This document shows positions 20,378-29,643 of a stretch of DNA of 64,000 nucleotides, piece after piece (within the stretch, counting starts at the first letter, position 1; each line of letters begins with the position of its first letter). Origin of the DNA: Microglena sp. YARC. Its lineage: Eukaryota > Chlorophyta > Chlorophyceae > Chlamydomonadales > Chlamydomonadaceae. The stretch spans positions 84,914,620 through 84,978,619 of the forward strand of contig CM039463.1 in the NCBI GenBank assembly GCA_022414725.1, written 5' to 3'. Below the pieces are notes generated by a model, which was not told the origin of the DNA, searched no databases, and saw only the letters and a list, made by a program, of their open reading frames with translations. A program made the translations under genes and the position numbers.

Positions 20378-20848
20378 TTATGCATTTGGCTGGTCATACC
20401 ATACTTGGATGGCGACCTTATTCGAAGGTGGCCCCTTGGGGCGGGGTTTCATATGGTGGTCGCACGATTGATACTCCTTAAATAACTCCATACCTTGGAG
20501 GAGACTGGAGACATGTTTATCGTTACTTGCATTTTTCGGGAGGATGAACATACCCGATGTGTCGAAGGGTGCATCGTTTTTGCATTCCCAATAGTGTTCC
20601 AACACCGACACGACGTCTTCCGGAATGGGGTGCGCGTATATGAACTTGTTAGCGATGGAGGCTCGCATGCCAAACTCCGTAGAGAACTTCAAGAGACAAG
20701 GAGACGAAAAGGCATTAGTAGAAGTTACATCAATAGATGGGGTTAAGCCCAAGTTAGAAAATAGTTCCTCCTGAACTTGCAACAAGAGCTCAAGCGGCTT
20801 GACTACTACTACTTTATCGTCGCCAATTGCAAGATCCAGGCTCGTCAA
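20378..20848 (-). CDS. Uncharacterised extra ORF between gag and protease of the chromovirus
   Basis: 156 codons with well-formed protein composition: DKVVVVKPLELLLQVQEELF, IYAHPIPEDVVSVLEHYWEC, DTSGMFILPKNAS. It is not a known gag, protease or RT motif that I can name. It overlaps or follows the C-terminal gag frame and may be its continuation after a shift. Extra genes are known in some long gypsy elements, but function here is unknown. Confidence 0.55.
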   Translation of the reverse strand: MTSLDLAIGDDKVVVVKPLELLLQVQEELFSNLGLTPSIDVTSTNAFSSPCLLKFSTEFGMRASIANKFIYAHPIPEDVVSVLEHYWECKNDAPFDTSGMFILPKNASNDKHVSSLLQGMELFKEYQSCDHHMKPRPKGPPSNKVAIQVWYDQPNA

Positions 20849-20866
20849 TACCTGACCGGCCGATTC

Positions 20867-21319
20867 CTATTCCCAAATCGGGATGGGACCGTTGCCGTCA
20901 AGGGCCCAGTCGGGACATGTCGTCTCATTGAGGGCAGGCCAGTTGGGCAAGTCCCGTGTGCGGCAGCGGCGGTCAGCATTAAGCGACTGCGCACACGTCT
21001 TCATGTAGCGAAAACAGAAGAAGCAGCGGGCTCCGTTCTGAAGCCAGATGGTTTGGCCAACGCTGACCGAGTTGTTCATGTGCATAGCGCAGCATTCTGA
21101 GGGTCTTGACCCGAAAAGTCGGGGGTTCGCAGCCCGACGGGCTGTGACCGGCCCCGCCCGCACCCTGTCCGTATCCTCCTCGACCACCACGGCCCGCGCC
21201 GCGGCTAATAGAGCCTCTCCCGAGCGTGCGATCAGCACCTTGCAAACTGAGGACCTGCGACCTTGGCGATCCACCCAGCTTGGCTGTGTGCGTAGGTTGC
21301 GTCGCACTACGTCCTCCAC
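20867..21319 (-). CDS. Cys-rich gag C-terminal segment (alternative frame)
   Basis: Reads CCAMHMNNSVSVGQTIW, then CFFCFRYMKTCAQSLNADRRC, then DLPNWPALNET. Cysteine spacing resembles a metal-binding region near where a nucleocapsid would sit, though it is not a canonical CCHC. It overlaps the 20979-21818 frame, so the natural path likely shifts from that frame to this one near 21110. Confidence 0.45.
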   Translation of the reverse strand: MEDVVRRNLRTQPSWVDRQGRRSSVCKVLIARSGEALLAAARAVVVEEDTDRVRAGPVTARRAANPRLFGSRPSECCAMHMNNSVSVGQTIWLQNGARCFFCFRYMKTCAQSLNADRRCRTRDLPNWPALNETTCPDWALDGNGPIPIWE

Positions 21320-21818
21320 CTCCTCGGCCAGAGGCCGGGTTGCGACTACCGTTGGCCGCCAGTTTGGGGCTCTTGGCTGGGCGAGAGTTCATCTCCCCGC
21401 CGTCGTCGGTGGTTCTTAGGCCCTGCGAAGAGAAAGAATCAGTGTCAGAATCGGAGGGGGGGGATGTGATAAAATTTACGCGATTGAATGTAAGGTCCTT
21501 ACCCGGGTATTCAGTATCCGCGGGCTTCTTGAACGGATACCTCGACTTTTGATTAGCGTAACCTCCCCTCTGATGGCGATCGTGCTTGTCCGTCACGGAT
21601 TTGCCACGCGCCGCGACAACTTTCCTCGCCTCGTCCAATTGCAGATAGCGGAACAAGTCCTCCGTCGTTTCGAATAGCGTGCCCGACTCGCGCCTAGAGT
21701 GTGCTCCGGCGCGGAGATCGTCGGAGAGGCCAGTGCGAAAGAAGTTTAACTTCTCGCGATCGATGAGATCAGGGATTTTGAAAAATTCCGACTTGATGGC
21801 GTGGTAATAATTCTGCAA
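20979..21818 (-). pseudogene. Gag, second half (after the in-frame TGA)
   Basis: Directly in frame with the 620-codon gag upstream, separated by one TGA (21822-21824). The first 75 residues carry the retrotransposon gag signature (NYYHAIKSEFFKIPDL, EKLNFFRTGLSDDLRAG). A basic, Gly/Arg-rich RNA-binding-like region follows (GRGGGGRS, GAGRGGRGGYGQGAGG). The last part is likely out of frame. Confidence 0.75.
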
Positions 21819-21821
21819 GGA

Positions 21822-23684
21822 TCAAGTATCTTGGCGCAAGCCACCTTCGTGTAGTCTGGTGAGAGCGACGTGTGATTCCGTTAATAGTTCGGGCATGAGG
21901 AGCGATTCAGCCCATGTCACGATGCCCATGAAATCCAACCCGTCTAACTCGCTGCCCGCCCACGCTTCGTCGAAAGTGGTGCGGAGTTGGCCAGTGAATG
22001 CGCCCGACAGGTGAGGAACAATGCGCTCGAACGGCCCAAGGTAACCGTCGGAAAACTGGAGCTCGAGGATCGTGACGACATTGAAGACCCATCGGCGCAA
22101 CTTAGCCCTAGAACACTTGTCCGACAGTTTGTGATCAATGAGACGTAATTCCTTTCTCATTTCAGTAACCCGCTTTGCAAACCCATTGTCGCGATCAACG
22201 TGACGAGGGGCGCGATCAGCGGAATGAGGGGCGAGCGGTGGGAGCGATCCGGGTCCACCTGGGTCACCTGGTGGGGCGTCTCGAGGCAGGGGCGATGCCG
22301 CGTGAGCTTGTCGCGTCGGCGAAGGGGGATCCGTCGGCGGCGCCGATGCGCACTTCGCACGAGGTCGAACAGGGGCCGGGGACTCCGTCGAAGGCCTAGC
22401 GGGCGACATTGGGGGCTCGGGCCGAGGAGTACGAGGAGCGCGATCCGAGGTCGGTCTCACAGGCGGCGCCTGGCGGGGCGATCCCGGGGGATCGGCGATG
22501 TCTTCGTCCGACGAGACGTAGTCGGAGACCGAAACGGGGTCGTCGGGGAGTATTGGCGCGCCTGGCGATACTGTCGGAAGGGAAGGGACAGCGCCCCCCC
22601 GCGGGATCGAACCTCGTTGCATCTTGCCCGTGAGAGGACCCGAGGGCGCATAGTCGGCGGGGATTTGAAACGGTTCAGGAGTGAACGTCGGGGCGACCTG
22701 AGTGATAGCTATCAAATTGAACAACCCAGAATTACCAACATCCCGCACCTGCCTGTCAGGTGCACGAGGCAATTTTTCGTCCAGCTTGTCGTCATTGGCT
22801 TCCGCCGCCGGGTAGTGGGGCAGAAGCTTCGTGCCCTTGAGGGCGGCGTCCTTGTTGACGATGTCCTTGATGTTCACAGGCATGGCGAGCATCCAGTTCT
22901 GCTTTCGCATCTTGGAAGCAGTGGACAACCGGGTCATATGGTCGCGGACATCGTCGATCGCTTGCAGCGAATCCACAATGTCCTCGGGCTCGCAATCCAG
23001 GAGGAGACCGTCAGCGTACTCGGTAAGATGAGCCGCCAACTTCGCGTCGGCATAGGGCGCGATAGGGTGGTCCGCTGAGTGGTAGTAGAGCAGACCATCC
23101 GTCTTCGCCGCCTTGGCGTACGATGGCGTCGCCTTAGCCTGACGGCCGCGCATCAGCGCCTGCTTGCGCGCTGAGATGGGGTCCAGAAGGGCGATGTCAT
23201 CCTGGCGGGCGGACTGAGGCAGCGCATGCTTGCGCCCGACAGTCCTGCCGTTCCCAGTCCCGACGAAGAGGGCGTCGCTGGTAGAACTGCGGGGGTCATT
23301 CTCCGTGTCCATTGGCTCGCCACCTGTCTTGTTGCGAGGCAAAGCAGCGAGATGCGCCGCGATGATGGCCGAGACATCTGCTTGCGTGAGGGCGGGAGCA
23401 GAGGGAGCAGCGGGAGCGGCGACTGGGCGCTTGCCGAAGTCGATGTTCTCCCGCGTGAGCTGCGCGACGTCCTCAGCCAGGCGCGCGTTCTCTGCACGAA
23501 GGGGTGCGAGCTCCGCACGAAGGGGGGCGAGCTCTGCATGGGGGGGGGAACGTTGGGCGTTAGTCAATGCCGCCGGTAGGGGGGGGAACAGTGTGCGATT
23601 GACTGGCAAAACAGCGCGAGGACCATCTGAGCGGGAAGGTATATCCTCATTATGAGCAAATGTATTGCAAACCGTGAAAGGCAT
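21822..23684 (-). CDS. Gag, first half, ends at an in-frame TGA
   Basis: 620 codons. Residues about 50-85 form a Leu/Ala/Glu heptad-like coiled coil (APLRAENARLAEDVAQL). The middle is a proline/arginine-rich disordered region. Residues about 510-615 (WVFNVVTILELQFSDGY, FTGQLRTTFDEAW) are capsid-like and continue across the stop into 21818-20979. Gag forms the virus-like particle. A TGA inside the capsid domain is more likely an inactivating mutation than a readthrough signal, which normally lies between gag and pol. Confidence 0.75.
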   Translation of the reverse strand: MPFTVCNTFAHNEDIPSRSDGPRAVLPVNRTLFPPLPAALTNAQRSPPHAELAPLRAELAPLRAENARLAEDVAQLTRENIDFGKRPVAAPAAPSAPALTQADVSAIIAAHLAALPRNKTGGEPMDTENDPRSSTSDALFVGTGNGRTVGRKHALPQSARQDDIALLDPISARKQALMRGRQAKATPSYAKAAKTDGLLYYHSADHPIAPYADAKLAAHLTEYADGLLLDCEPEDIVDSLQAIDDVRDHMTRLSTASKMRKQNWMLAMPVNIKDIVNKDAALKGTKLLPHYPAAEANDDKLDEKLPRAPDRQVRDVGNSGLFNLIAITQVAPTFTPEPFQIPADYAPSGPLTGKMQRGSIPRGGAVPSLPTVSPGAPILPDDPVSVSDYVSSDEDIADPPGSPRQAPPVRPTSDRAPRTPRPEPPMSPARPSTESPAPVRPRAKCASAPPTDPPSPTRQAHAASPLPRDAPPGDPGGPGSLPPLAPHSADRAPRHVDRDNGFAKRVTEMRKELRLIDHKLSDKCSRAKLRRWVFNVVTILELQFSDGYLGPFERIVPHLSGAFTGQLRTTFDEAWAGSELDGLDFMGIVTWAESLLMPELLTESHVALTRLHEGGLRQDT

Positions 23685-23744
23685 GTTGGTTCTATGCCTA
23701 TCAGGCGTAAGACCGTGCTCACCTGTTTGAGATCGAGTCAGGTC

Positions 23745-24467
23745 TCACTCGTTAGCCTCGAGCGCCGTGCGCATCGCATCCATGGCGGACTTGGAGTTCG
23801 CCGCAGCCAGATTGTAAGTGGCCTGGAGGTCGCTCACTTCCTGGCGACTCTTGGTCAGATCCCTGCCGAGGCAGTAGTGGCTGTTAACCAGCTCTTGGCG
23901 CTCAGCAGGATCGCACGCATTGGCCAATGCGGCCTCGGTAGCCGCGCTGGAGGCGGCGAGGCGGCGCACCAGATCGGCGAGTCTGGCGTCCTTAGCGGAG
24001 ACAGCCGACGTAAACTGGTCAATCAAGGCCGAGTTAGCGATGGCGGCCTGATCAAGCTGCGCGCGGAGGTGTCCAATCTGCTCCACAGCGATAAGGTGAT
24101 CACCCATGTGTTCATGCCGCTTGCGCTCAGCGCTAGCGCGATAGGTAGCGCTGGCCACCTCGAAGGTAGGTCCGGCCATCGGCGTCGGCGTCGTCGTGGG
24201 GGCAATGCCAGCGCTCAAAGGCGCGGCAGCGGTCGGCGCACCCGAGGATGCCGCCAGACCATTGAAGCCGGCAACCAGAGGCTGCAGCGTACCCACTGAC
24301 ACAGAGGGCCGCGCGTCGGCAGAGGCGGACTCGTCCTGCGTCGCACCGAGCTCAGTGTCGGGCTCAGTGTCAGACGACGCAATCCCTTCAGGATTGGTGT
24401 CTACCACTGAAATCGTAGGCTGCTCAGCAGCGGCGTCGGTACTCAGGTTTGTTTTGTGGGAGGCCAT
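23745..24467 (-). CDS. Upstream coiled-coil ORF of the chromovirus
   Basis: About 240 codons from ATG at 24467 (a second ATG lies seven codons upstream). An acidic Ser/Thr/Asp-rich N-terminus precedes a long Ala/Leu-rich helical region (QIGHLRAQLDQAAIAN, LADLVRRLAASSAATE, LTKSRQEVSDLQATY), which looks like a coiled coil. It sits between the 5' LTR leader and gag, ending about 60 bp before the gag start. Function unknown; it may be part of a two-cistron gag. Confidence 0.6.
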   Translation of the reverse strand: MASHKTNLSTDAAAEQPTISVVDTNPEGIASSDTEPDTELGATQDESASADARPSVSVGTLQPLVAGFNGLAASSGAPTAAAPLSAGIAPTTTPTPMAGPTFEVASATYRASAERKRHEHMGDHLIAVEQIGHLRAQLDQAAIANSALIDQFTSAVSAKDARLADLVRRLAASSAATEAALANACDPAERQELVNSHYCLGRDLTKSRQEVSDLQATYNLAAANSKSAMDAMRTALEANE

Positions 24468-25213
24468 TCTACACAGGCAACAGCACAAGTCAGTAGGCTG
24501 GACAGGGATGAGTGGTGGGCTAGAGAGGGGGGATTACTCGCAACTCTAAGATACCAAAATATCACCTGCCACAGGGACTAGTAAAATTTGCGAGCGTAAC
24601 GAGCTGATAATGCCTCAAACGTAATTGTGAATGACGCGTTCGTCCAGAATACGATGAGGGAAATTAGCACTGCGAAGGCACGGACCACAGGACAAGCAAG
24701 GAAGTACACCGACGAATCGAATTGCGCGACAGAATGAGCAAGATAGCAGGTGGACAGCACGAATAATGGATGCAGCAACCAGGGAGAGCTGCAGGACAGG
24801 CTCGCGAAGTACCTTAATTAAAGCAAGTACGGCCGAGGTGGCCAATGGAGCCGATGCTGCACGATTGATCAATTCGCGAGGGAGATGCTCGGGAATAGAG
24901 CGTTAGAAGCTATGACCAAAAGGACAGGACGTGAATGCAAGAATCGAGAACGTAGGCCGGACAGGGGCACTGTCAGGGCAGGCTAGGAAAAGGTGCCCAT
25001 GCAAGACAGGTCGCAGGCGGCCTAGTGCGTGTCGAGCCTAACAGGACCGTTCACTGCAAGAAACGAACAGGTGCTACGTGTACGCGTAGCCACTGGGAAG
25101 AGCAGGCAAAAAGAGCAGCAAATGCCAGAAAAGTTGACAGGATGTCCTGGCGGGTGCGATTAACTCGAAGAAAAATGCGTATGCGTGCGTATGTGTATGC
25201 GTGAGGTCCCTAA
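24468..25213 (-). other. 5' leader of the chromovirus
   Basis: Between the primer-binding site and the first ORF. No long frame; probably packaging and untranslated leader sequence. Confidence 0.5.
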
Positions 25214-25237
25214 GGAACGAAACCAGCTCCGCTACCA
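25214..25237 (-). other. tRNA primer-binding site, initiator-Met-like
   Basis: One base inside the 5' LTR, the minus strand reads TGGTAGCGGAGCTGG then TTTCGTTCC. TGG complements the tRNA CCA end. The rest resembles the complement of initiator tRNA-Met 3' ends (acceptor close to AGCAGAG, T-arm GAAACC). The match to tRNA-Met is from family knowledge and was not searched. Confidence 0.7.
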
Positions 25238-25238
25238 G

Positions 25239-25701
25239 TGTAACAGCTCAGGATGCTCCTTAGCAGCTTGGGGGTTAGACTTAGTCTAAACATACACGTA
25301 AACATACACGTAAACATACACGTAAACATACACGTAAACATACACGTAAACATAAACATACACGTAAACACAAATCACGCATCGCGTTCCCTAGTCTAGG
25401 GAACGCGATGCGTGATTTGTGTTTACGTGTATGTTGATATGGGTGAACTAGCAGAACAAGTAGAGGGTTACCTTAGTAGGGGATGTAGAGAGTCAAGGAG
25501 CGAACGTCTTCGTGGTAGGAGTAGAAGGGTTCGTTCCGAGTAGCTTGTGTCTATGTGCGCAACGTGTGCGTTGTGAGAGATGAGGCAGTACATAGGTATG
25601 GTACTGTATCATGTGCGTTCGTCACGTGGCTTACGGGTACGGGGTACCCGTATGCCTTGCTGGACGGCCAGAGTACCTGTGAAGGGTTCTGTACCGTTAC
25701 A
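25239..25701 (-). repeat. 5' LTR of the chromovirus with fold-back insert
   Basis: Same ends as 12570-12920 but 112 bp longer because of a snap-back insertion at about 25281-25395. The right flank TGGAC (25702-25706) is the target-site duplication. Confidence 0.9.
25288..25433. repeat. Perfect 38-bp inverted repeat plus 12-bp tandem array inside the LTR
   Basis: 25357-25394 is the exact reverse complement of 25396-25433 with a single-base spacer. It is preceded by about six units of the 12-mer ACATACACGTAA. The other LTR has only the right arm, so the left arm is a new inverted copy. Confidence 0.9.
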
Positions 25702-25706
25702 TGGAC

Positions 25707-25750
25707 GCGGGCAAGTTACGCACAATCTTGCGAGTCATCGATAAACACGA
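25707..25750 (+). CDS. Host exon, 3' part, after the Ty3 insertion
   Basis: Continues the frame of 12294-12569 across the element (RASYAQSCESSINT) and stops at a GTAAGT donor at 25751 in phase 1. Confidence 0.45.
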
Positions 25751-26033
25751 GTAAGTATGGAAGCTTAGTACATTGCAAGTTTTCATGTCATTAATTGTTA
25801 TATTATTTACACTGAGGCAAGTTGTGGCCGACTGTAATAAGTAGCTGGAACCTTAATGTTCTCAATGTAACATCTGGTTATGAATTGCAAACCTCGTCTT
25901 AATAAATGCTGAGGTGTCTCAATAAATGCTAGGTTGTCATAAGTGTTCAAGCCGAAGATATGGAATTTGTACCGGTGGGCCAGCCTGTTGTCACATTTTC
26001 GTGCTAATACCACACTTTTCATCCTTTGGATAG

Positions 26034-26617
26034 GTCCTGTTCTGACGACGACGTCCAGCACATCATCTACAGTCCCGGTGACGACGATCGATACGACACC
26101 TCTCACCAGACCTTCATGGCAACCGGTTGATACTTCCACGAAGCTGACAGGCTTCCCATGCATGCCTGGGTACAGTCCGAATGCCAGGGCTACTTTACAC
26201 CCCCAACATCCCGACAACCTTCGTCAAGGAACCAGACAGCCACAGATTCCACAGAGCCTTCATCAAAGGTCTAGCCAAACAACAGACTTGCGACAACGAA
26301 GGGCTAGGCGCGAAGTTAGGCCTGGTGTACAGCCTGATGATTTTGACACCTTGTGCCAAGGAGCTGAGCATACGTCAGAAAACCGTGCTCGAGTCTTCAC
26401 CGCTTTGAAACAGAGCCTGACTCCTCCTTTAGATAAATACATACGTGCCCGAGCAAACCCATACGTGCCCGAGCAACAGCCTGATGCAGTTCGTGAAGCA
26501 CAACGAGTTTCGAAAGCCAGAATTCATGCACGCATTGACACAGATGCAGCATGCGGGAGGAGGATTGCTTTACTAGGTGACACCCAAAGTGAAGACTACA
26601 TTGCTCTCCCAGAATAA
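26034..26617 (+). CDS. Probable last exon of the interrupted host gene
   Basis: Acceptor TTGGATAG ends at 26033. Joining phase 1 from 25750 gives Ser, then a 193-codon frame to TAA at 26615. The start is Thr/Ser/Pro-rich (PVLTTTSSTSSTVPV); the rest is Arg/Gln-rich with RQRRARREVRPGVQPDDFDT, ENRARVFTALKQSL and RIHARIDTDAACGRR. No domain is recognised. The phase match across the proposed intron supports the model, but no transcript evidence exists here. Confidence 0.4.
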
Positions 26618-26964
26618 ATTGCCTAAGCAGCGTATGCAACATGCCGCAATACGTACAAAGACAAGCCAATTGGACAGCCCTCAGTTCATACAAAATACCA
26701 TGTTGGGCGCTTTGGATGTCAGCTCAACTCAATCCGAAAATACAAGTAGTATCTCTAAAATATTGATGCACGTTTTGAACGTGGAGACCTATAAATAGCG
26801 CGCCATTGCACAAATGCTTTACTTTAGATTGCTGCCATAATGTTACTGCCATAGCCTGACATGATCCCTCCACATACATCACTCTTTTAGTGTAACTTGC
26901 TCATCCTATCTTTATATGAGTGCAAAACCGCAAATCCACGAATCTATAATCTACACCATATAAT
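26618..26964. other. Unique sequence
   Basis: Downstream of the proposed last exon. Nothing recognised. Confidence 0.4.
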
Positions 26965-28199
26965 TAGGGCTGTCAATACCGTACGGTATTTTCAATTACC
27001 ATACGATATATCGTGATATACCGTACGGTATTTTATACCCTTTTTTGGGAAAATCAGTATAAGACCAAGGGGATATAACAGGAAATACCGTTTACACGTC
27101 CATACACTTAAAATCAAGTCAAATGAACCAATACTGAGGGAGAGAGAAAAACACGGTAATATCGTGGTCTATTACCGTACGATACCGTATATCGTGATAT
27201 ATTGTACGGTATAAGGCGGTATACTAAATTCCTGGCCCAGACTCAGGTGCTTCTGACGAGAATCAAACCACCGCCTTGTGTAAGATATTTTCGTGGGCCG
27301 ATTTGGACCAAACACGATATATCGTACAGGTGGAACTTTATTACCGTACGATCTATCGTACGGTACACGGTAAAATAAATACCGGGCCAGAGATTGAAAA
27401 ACAAGTGACCACTTGCACACTTGTCGACTTAGCGTACTTTGTACACCGTCCTACGTACGTCTGTGCTGAGCTGGCATGCTACTGAAACTCTGTAAAAGAC
27501 AATTCTGCCCGTGGTTGGTCTCAAACTTGCGACTTATGGATGTCTACCTGATTCCCCCCAGTGGGTTCTATCGGATAAGTACTCTTACATAACAAAATTA
27601 CAGCCCAGTGAGATGTTCTGCCAAGAGATGAACTGCAGTACTGAGGTACATTGTGTTACCAAACTGCGAGATTGAAAAACAAGTGACCACTTGCACACTT
27701 GTTTGACCAAATTGCAGTTGCAGGTTATTCGTGAGTTTTTGTTTTCTGTGCTATAGTTTATATTATTGCCTAGGCTATCAATTTGTGATATATTTATACA
27801 TGCGCCTCCTCCCAATCGTGGTCGTGGACCGTTAGTGCTGCCGACTATCCGTGTCCCTATGCCCGTTTATACCATTGAGTTATGTTCCGCTCCTAGCCGA
27901 CTTGCCGCTAAAAGAGGACCAAATTGCCGTGCGAGTAATTCACGAGTTGCCGTTTTTAGTACAATAGTTCATCTCAATGCCTTGGCCATCAATTTTTGAT
28001 TTGTCCATACCTGCGCCTCCTCTTGTACCTGCTCGTGAACCACTCAGTGTTGCTAGCGGATATACCATTGCTTCATGTTCCACTCCTGGTCGACCTGTGG
28101 CTTGAAGAGAGTTGCTACGGGTGGTGCTACCGGGGGGGCTGCTTCTACTTGTCCAGGTGTGGCCGCTAGTGCGTTTTCACCTCGGCAGTATATTCTACC

Positions 28200-28850
28200 T
28201 CGAGTCGGCAAGATTGCAAGGCGCACCAACATTAGCAGACTTGCTGAGCGCAACTTCATAAGCAGAATGGCTGAGAGCATCTAAATTAGCAGAATTGCTG
28301 AGCTCAACTTCATAAGCAGAATGGCTGAGAGCATCTACCTTCACAGGGTTGCAGAGCGCACCTACCTTCACGGAATCGCACAGTGCACCTACCTTAACAA
28401 AATTGCAAAGCGCGTCTACCTCAGCAGGATTGCTTAGCGCGTCCAACTCAGCATAATTGCCGAGCGCAACTACCTGAGTAGCATTGCTGAGCGCAACTAC
28501 CTGAGCAGAATTGCAGAGCGCGAGAACCTCAGCAGAATTGCTGAGCGCATTTTACTTACCAGAATTGCTGAGCGCAACTACCAGAGCAGAATTGCTGAGC
28601 GCATCTACCTGAGCAGAAATGCAGAGCGCAAGAAACTCAGCAGAATTGCTGAGCGCATCTACCTAAGCAGAATTGCTGAGTGCAAGAACCATCGCAGAAT
28701 GGCTGAGCGCAAGAACCTCAGCAGAATGGCAGAGCGCATCGAACTTAGCACAATTGCTGAGCGCAAGAACCATACCAGAATTGCTGAGAGCAAGAACCTC
28801 AGCAGAATGGCAGAGCGCGACTAACTTAGTTGAATCGCAGAGCAATTCCC
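28200..28850. repeat. 27-bp minisatellite, about 24 units
   Basis: Units are built on AGCAGAATTGCTGAGCGCA with variable ends. The period is nine codons. On the minus strand one frame reads repeated ALSNSAEVD-like nonapeptides, interrupted by a single TAA near 28547. Confidence 0.85.
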
Positions 28851-29013
28851 ATTAGCAGGAATGCAGGCATGCAAGCCGTCAGATTATCCATCCATCGATT
28901 GAACGCGCCACCGAGGCTACCAAAGCCACCAAGGCAAGGCGTACTGATTTGTCTCCATGTACTACCCGTACTTTTGTACCCCGTAACCTGTCTCTTAACA
29001 GCTTGTTTCCAAC

Positions 29014-29594
29014 CAGTTGGGGGTCCGGTTAAGGATTGTGTTTCGGAGGGTTTAGACTCGACCTCTAACCGGGCCTTAACTTTCGGGAAGATGGTTGGAA
29101 ACGTTCCACCAATTAAGCAATCTTTTGCACCTGACCAGGTCAGTTCAAAATGGGTCAACGTGGTAAATGAGCTCTGCAGCACTCCCTCGCGATTCAGACG
29201 CTGATTTCAGCGTTTATTCCACTTCTGGCCGCTCCTGGTTGCCTCAGGAAGATCAGTCGAAAATTGCGTGGCAGGGACGGTGCCCTGCTGCTGCGAATAC
29301 ATCTTAGAGAAACTGTGCGATCAATGATGAGTGTCCGAGAAAGAAAGAAGGATGCGGGACTCCAAAGCAGCTTGATTTTTAAGATGCGCGCTCCAACTTC
29401 GTGACGTCACCATATCTCATTCATCAACCGAACTTAACCGCCCCTTAACTTTCTTTAATGGCGGGGGGGGTGCGCCATTGCACTACCCGGGACGGTTGGT
29501 CTTTAACCGGACCTTAACTTTTTGTGTTTCCGACCAAACACCGGTTAGCGCCGAAAATAACGAATTTAACCGCCGCTTAACCGGACCCAAGCTG
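29014..29594. mobile_element. Small TIR element (CAGTTGGGGGTCCGGTTAAG ends)
   Basis: The left end and the reverse complement of the right end (CTTAACCGGACCCAAGCTG) match over about 19 bp with two differences. Subterminal CCGGGCCTTAAC and CCGGACCTTAAC words repeat inside. 581 bp, non-coding; no clear target-site duplication. Confidence 0.55.
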
Positions 29595-29643
29595 TAAGTT
29601 GTTCGACCGCTCTATTGAAAAACAAGTAAAGCTTGACAGCCCT

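Larger units (their letters stand above)
12570..25701 (-). mobile_element. Ty3/gypsy chromovirus, 13.1 kb, with nested hAT-like insertion
   Basis: The LTRs (12570-12920 and 25239-25701) share TGTAAC...GTTACA ends. TGGAC flanks both sides (12565-12569, 25702-25706). Minus-strand order from the 5' LTR: primer site, a coiled-coil ORF, gag, an extra ORF, protease, RT-RNase H, integrase zinc finger, integrase core, chromodomain, polypurine tract. RT before integrase plus a chromodomain defines a Ty3/gypsy chromovirus. Gag has one in-frame TGA; protease/RT and integrase are split by frameshifts. The integrase is also split by a 1537-bp DNA transposon. LTR differences are few (about six substitutions and one 4-bp indel outside the fold-back insert), so insertion was recent relative to this decay, or some frameshifts are assembly errors. 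Confidence 0.92.
26965..29643. mobile_element. Possible 2.7-kb TIR element (AGGGCTGTCAA ends)
   Basis: AGGGCTGTCAA at the left is matched by TTGACAGCCCT at the right. Inside the left end are several palindromic CCGTACGGTA and CGATATATCG words. The segment GATTGAAAAACAAGT occurs three times (about 27391, 27669, 29614). No transposase was seen and no clean target-site duplication was found, so the boundaries are tentative. The interior holds a 27-bp minisatellite and a smaller TIR element. Confidence 0.4.

Noticed and set aside
22200..23078. 292-codon plus-strand Arg-rich frame
   Set aside because: Antisense to the chromovirus gag; its composition is that of the complementary strand of a GC-rich coding region.
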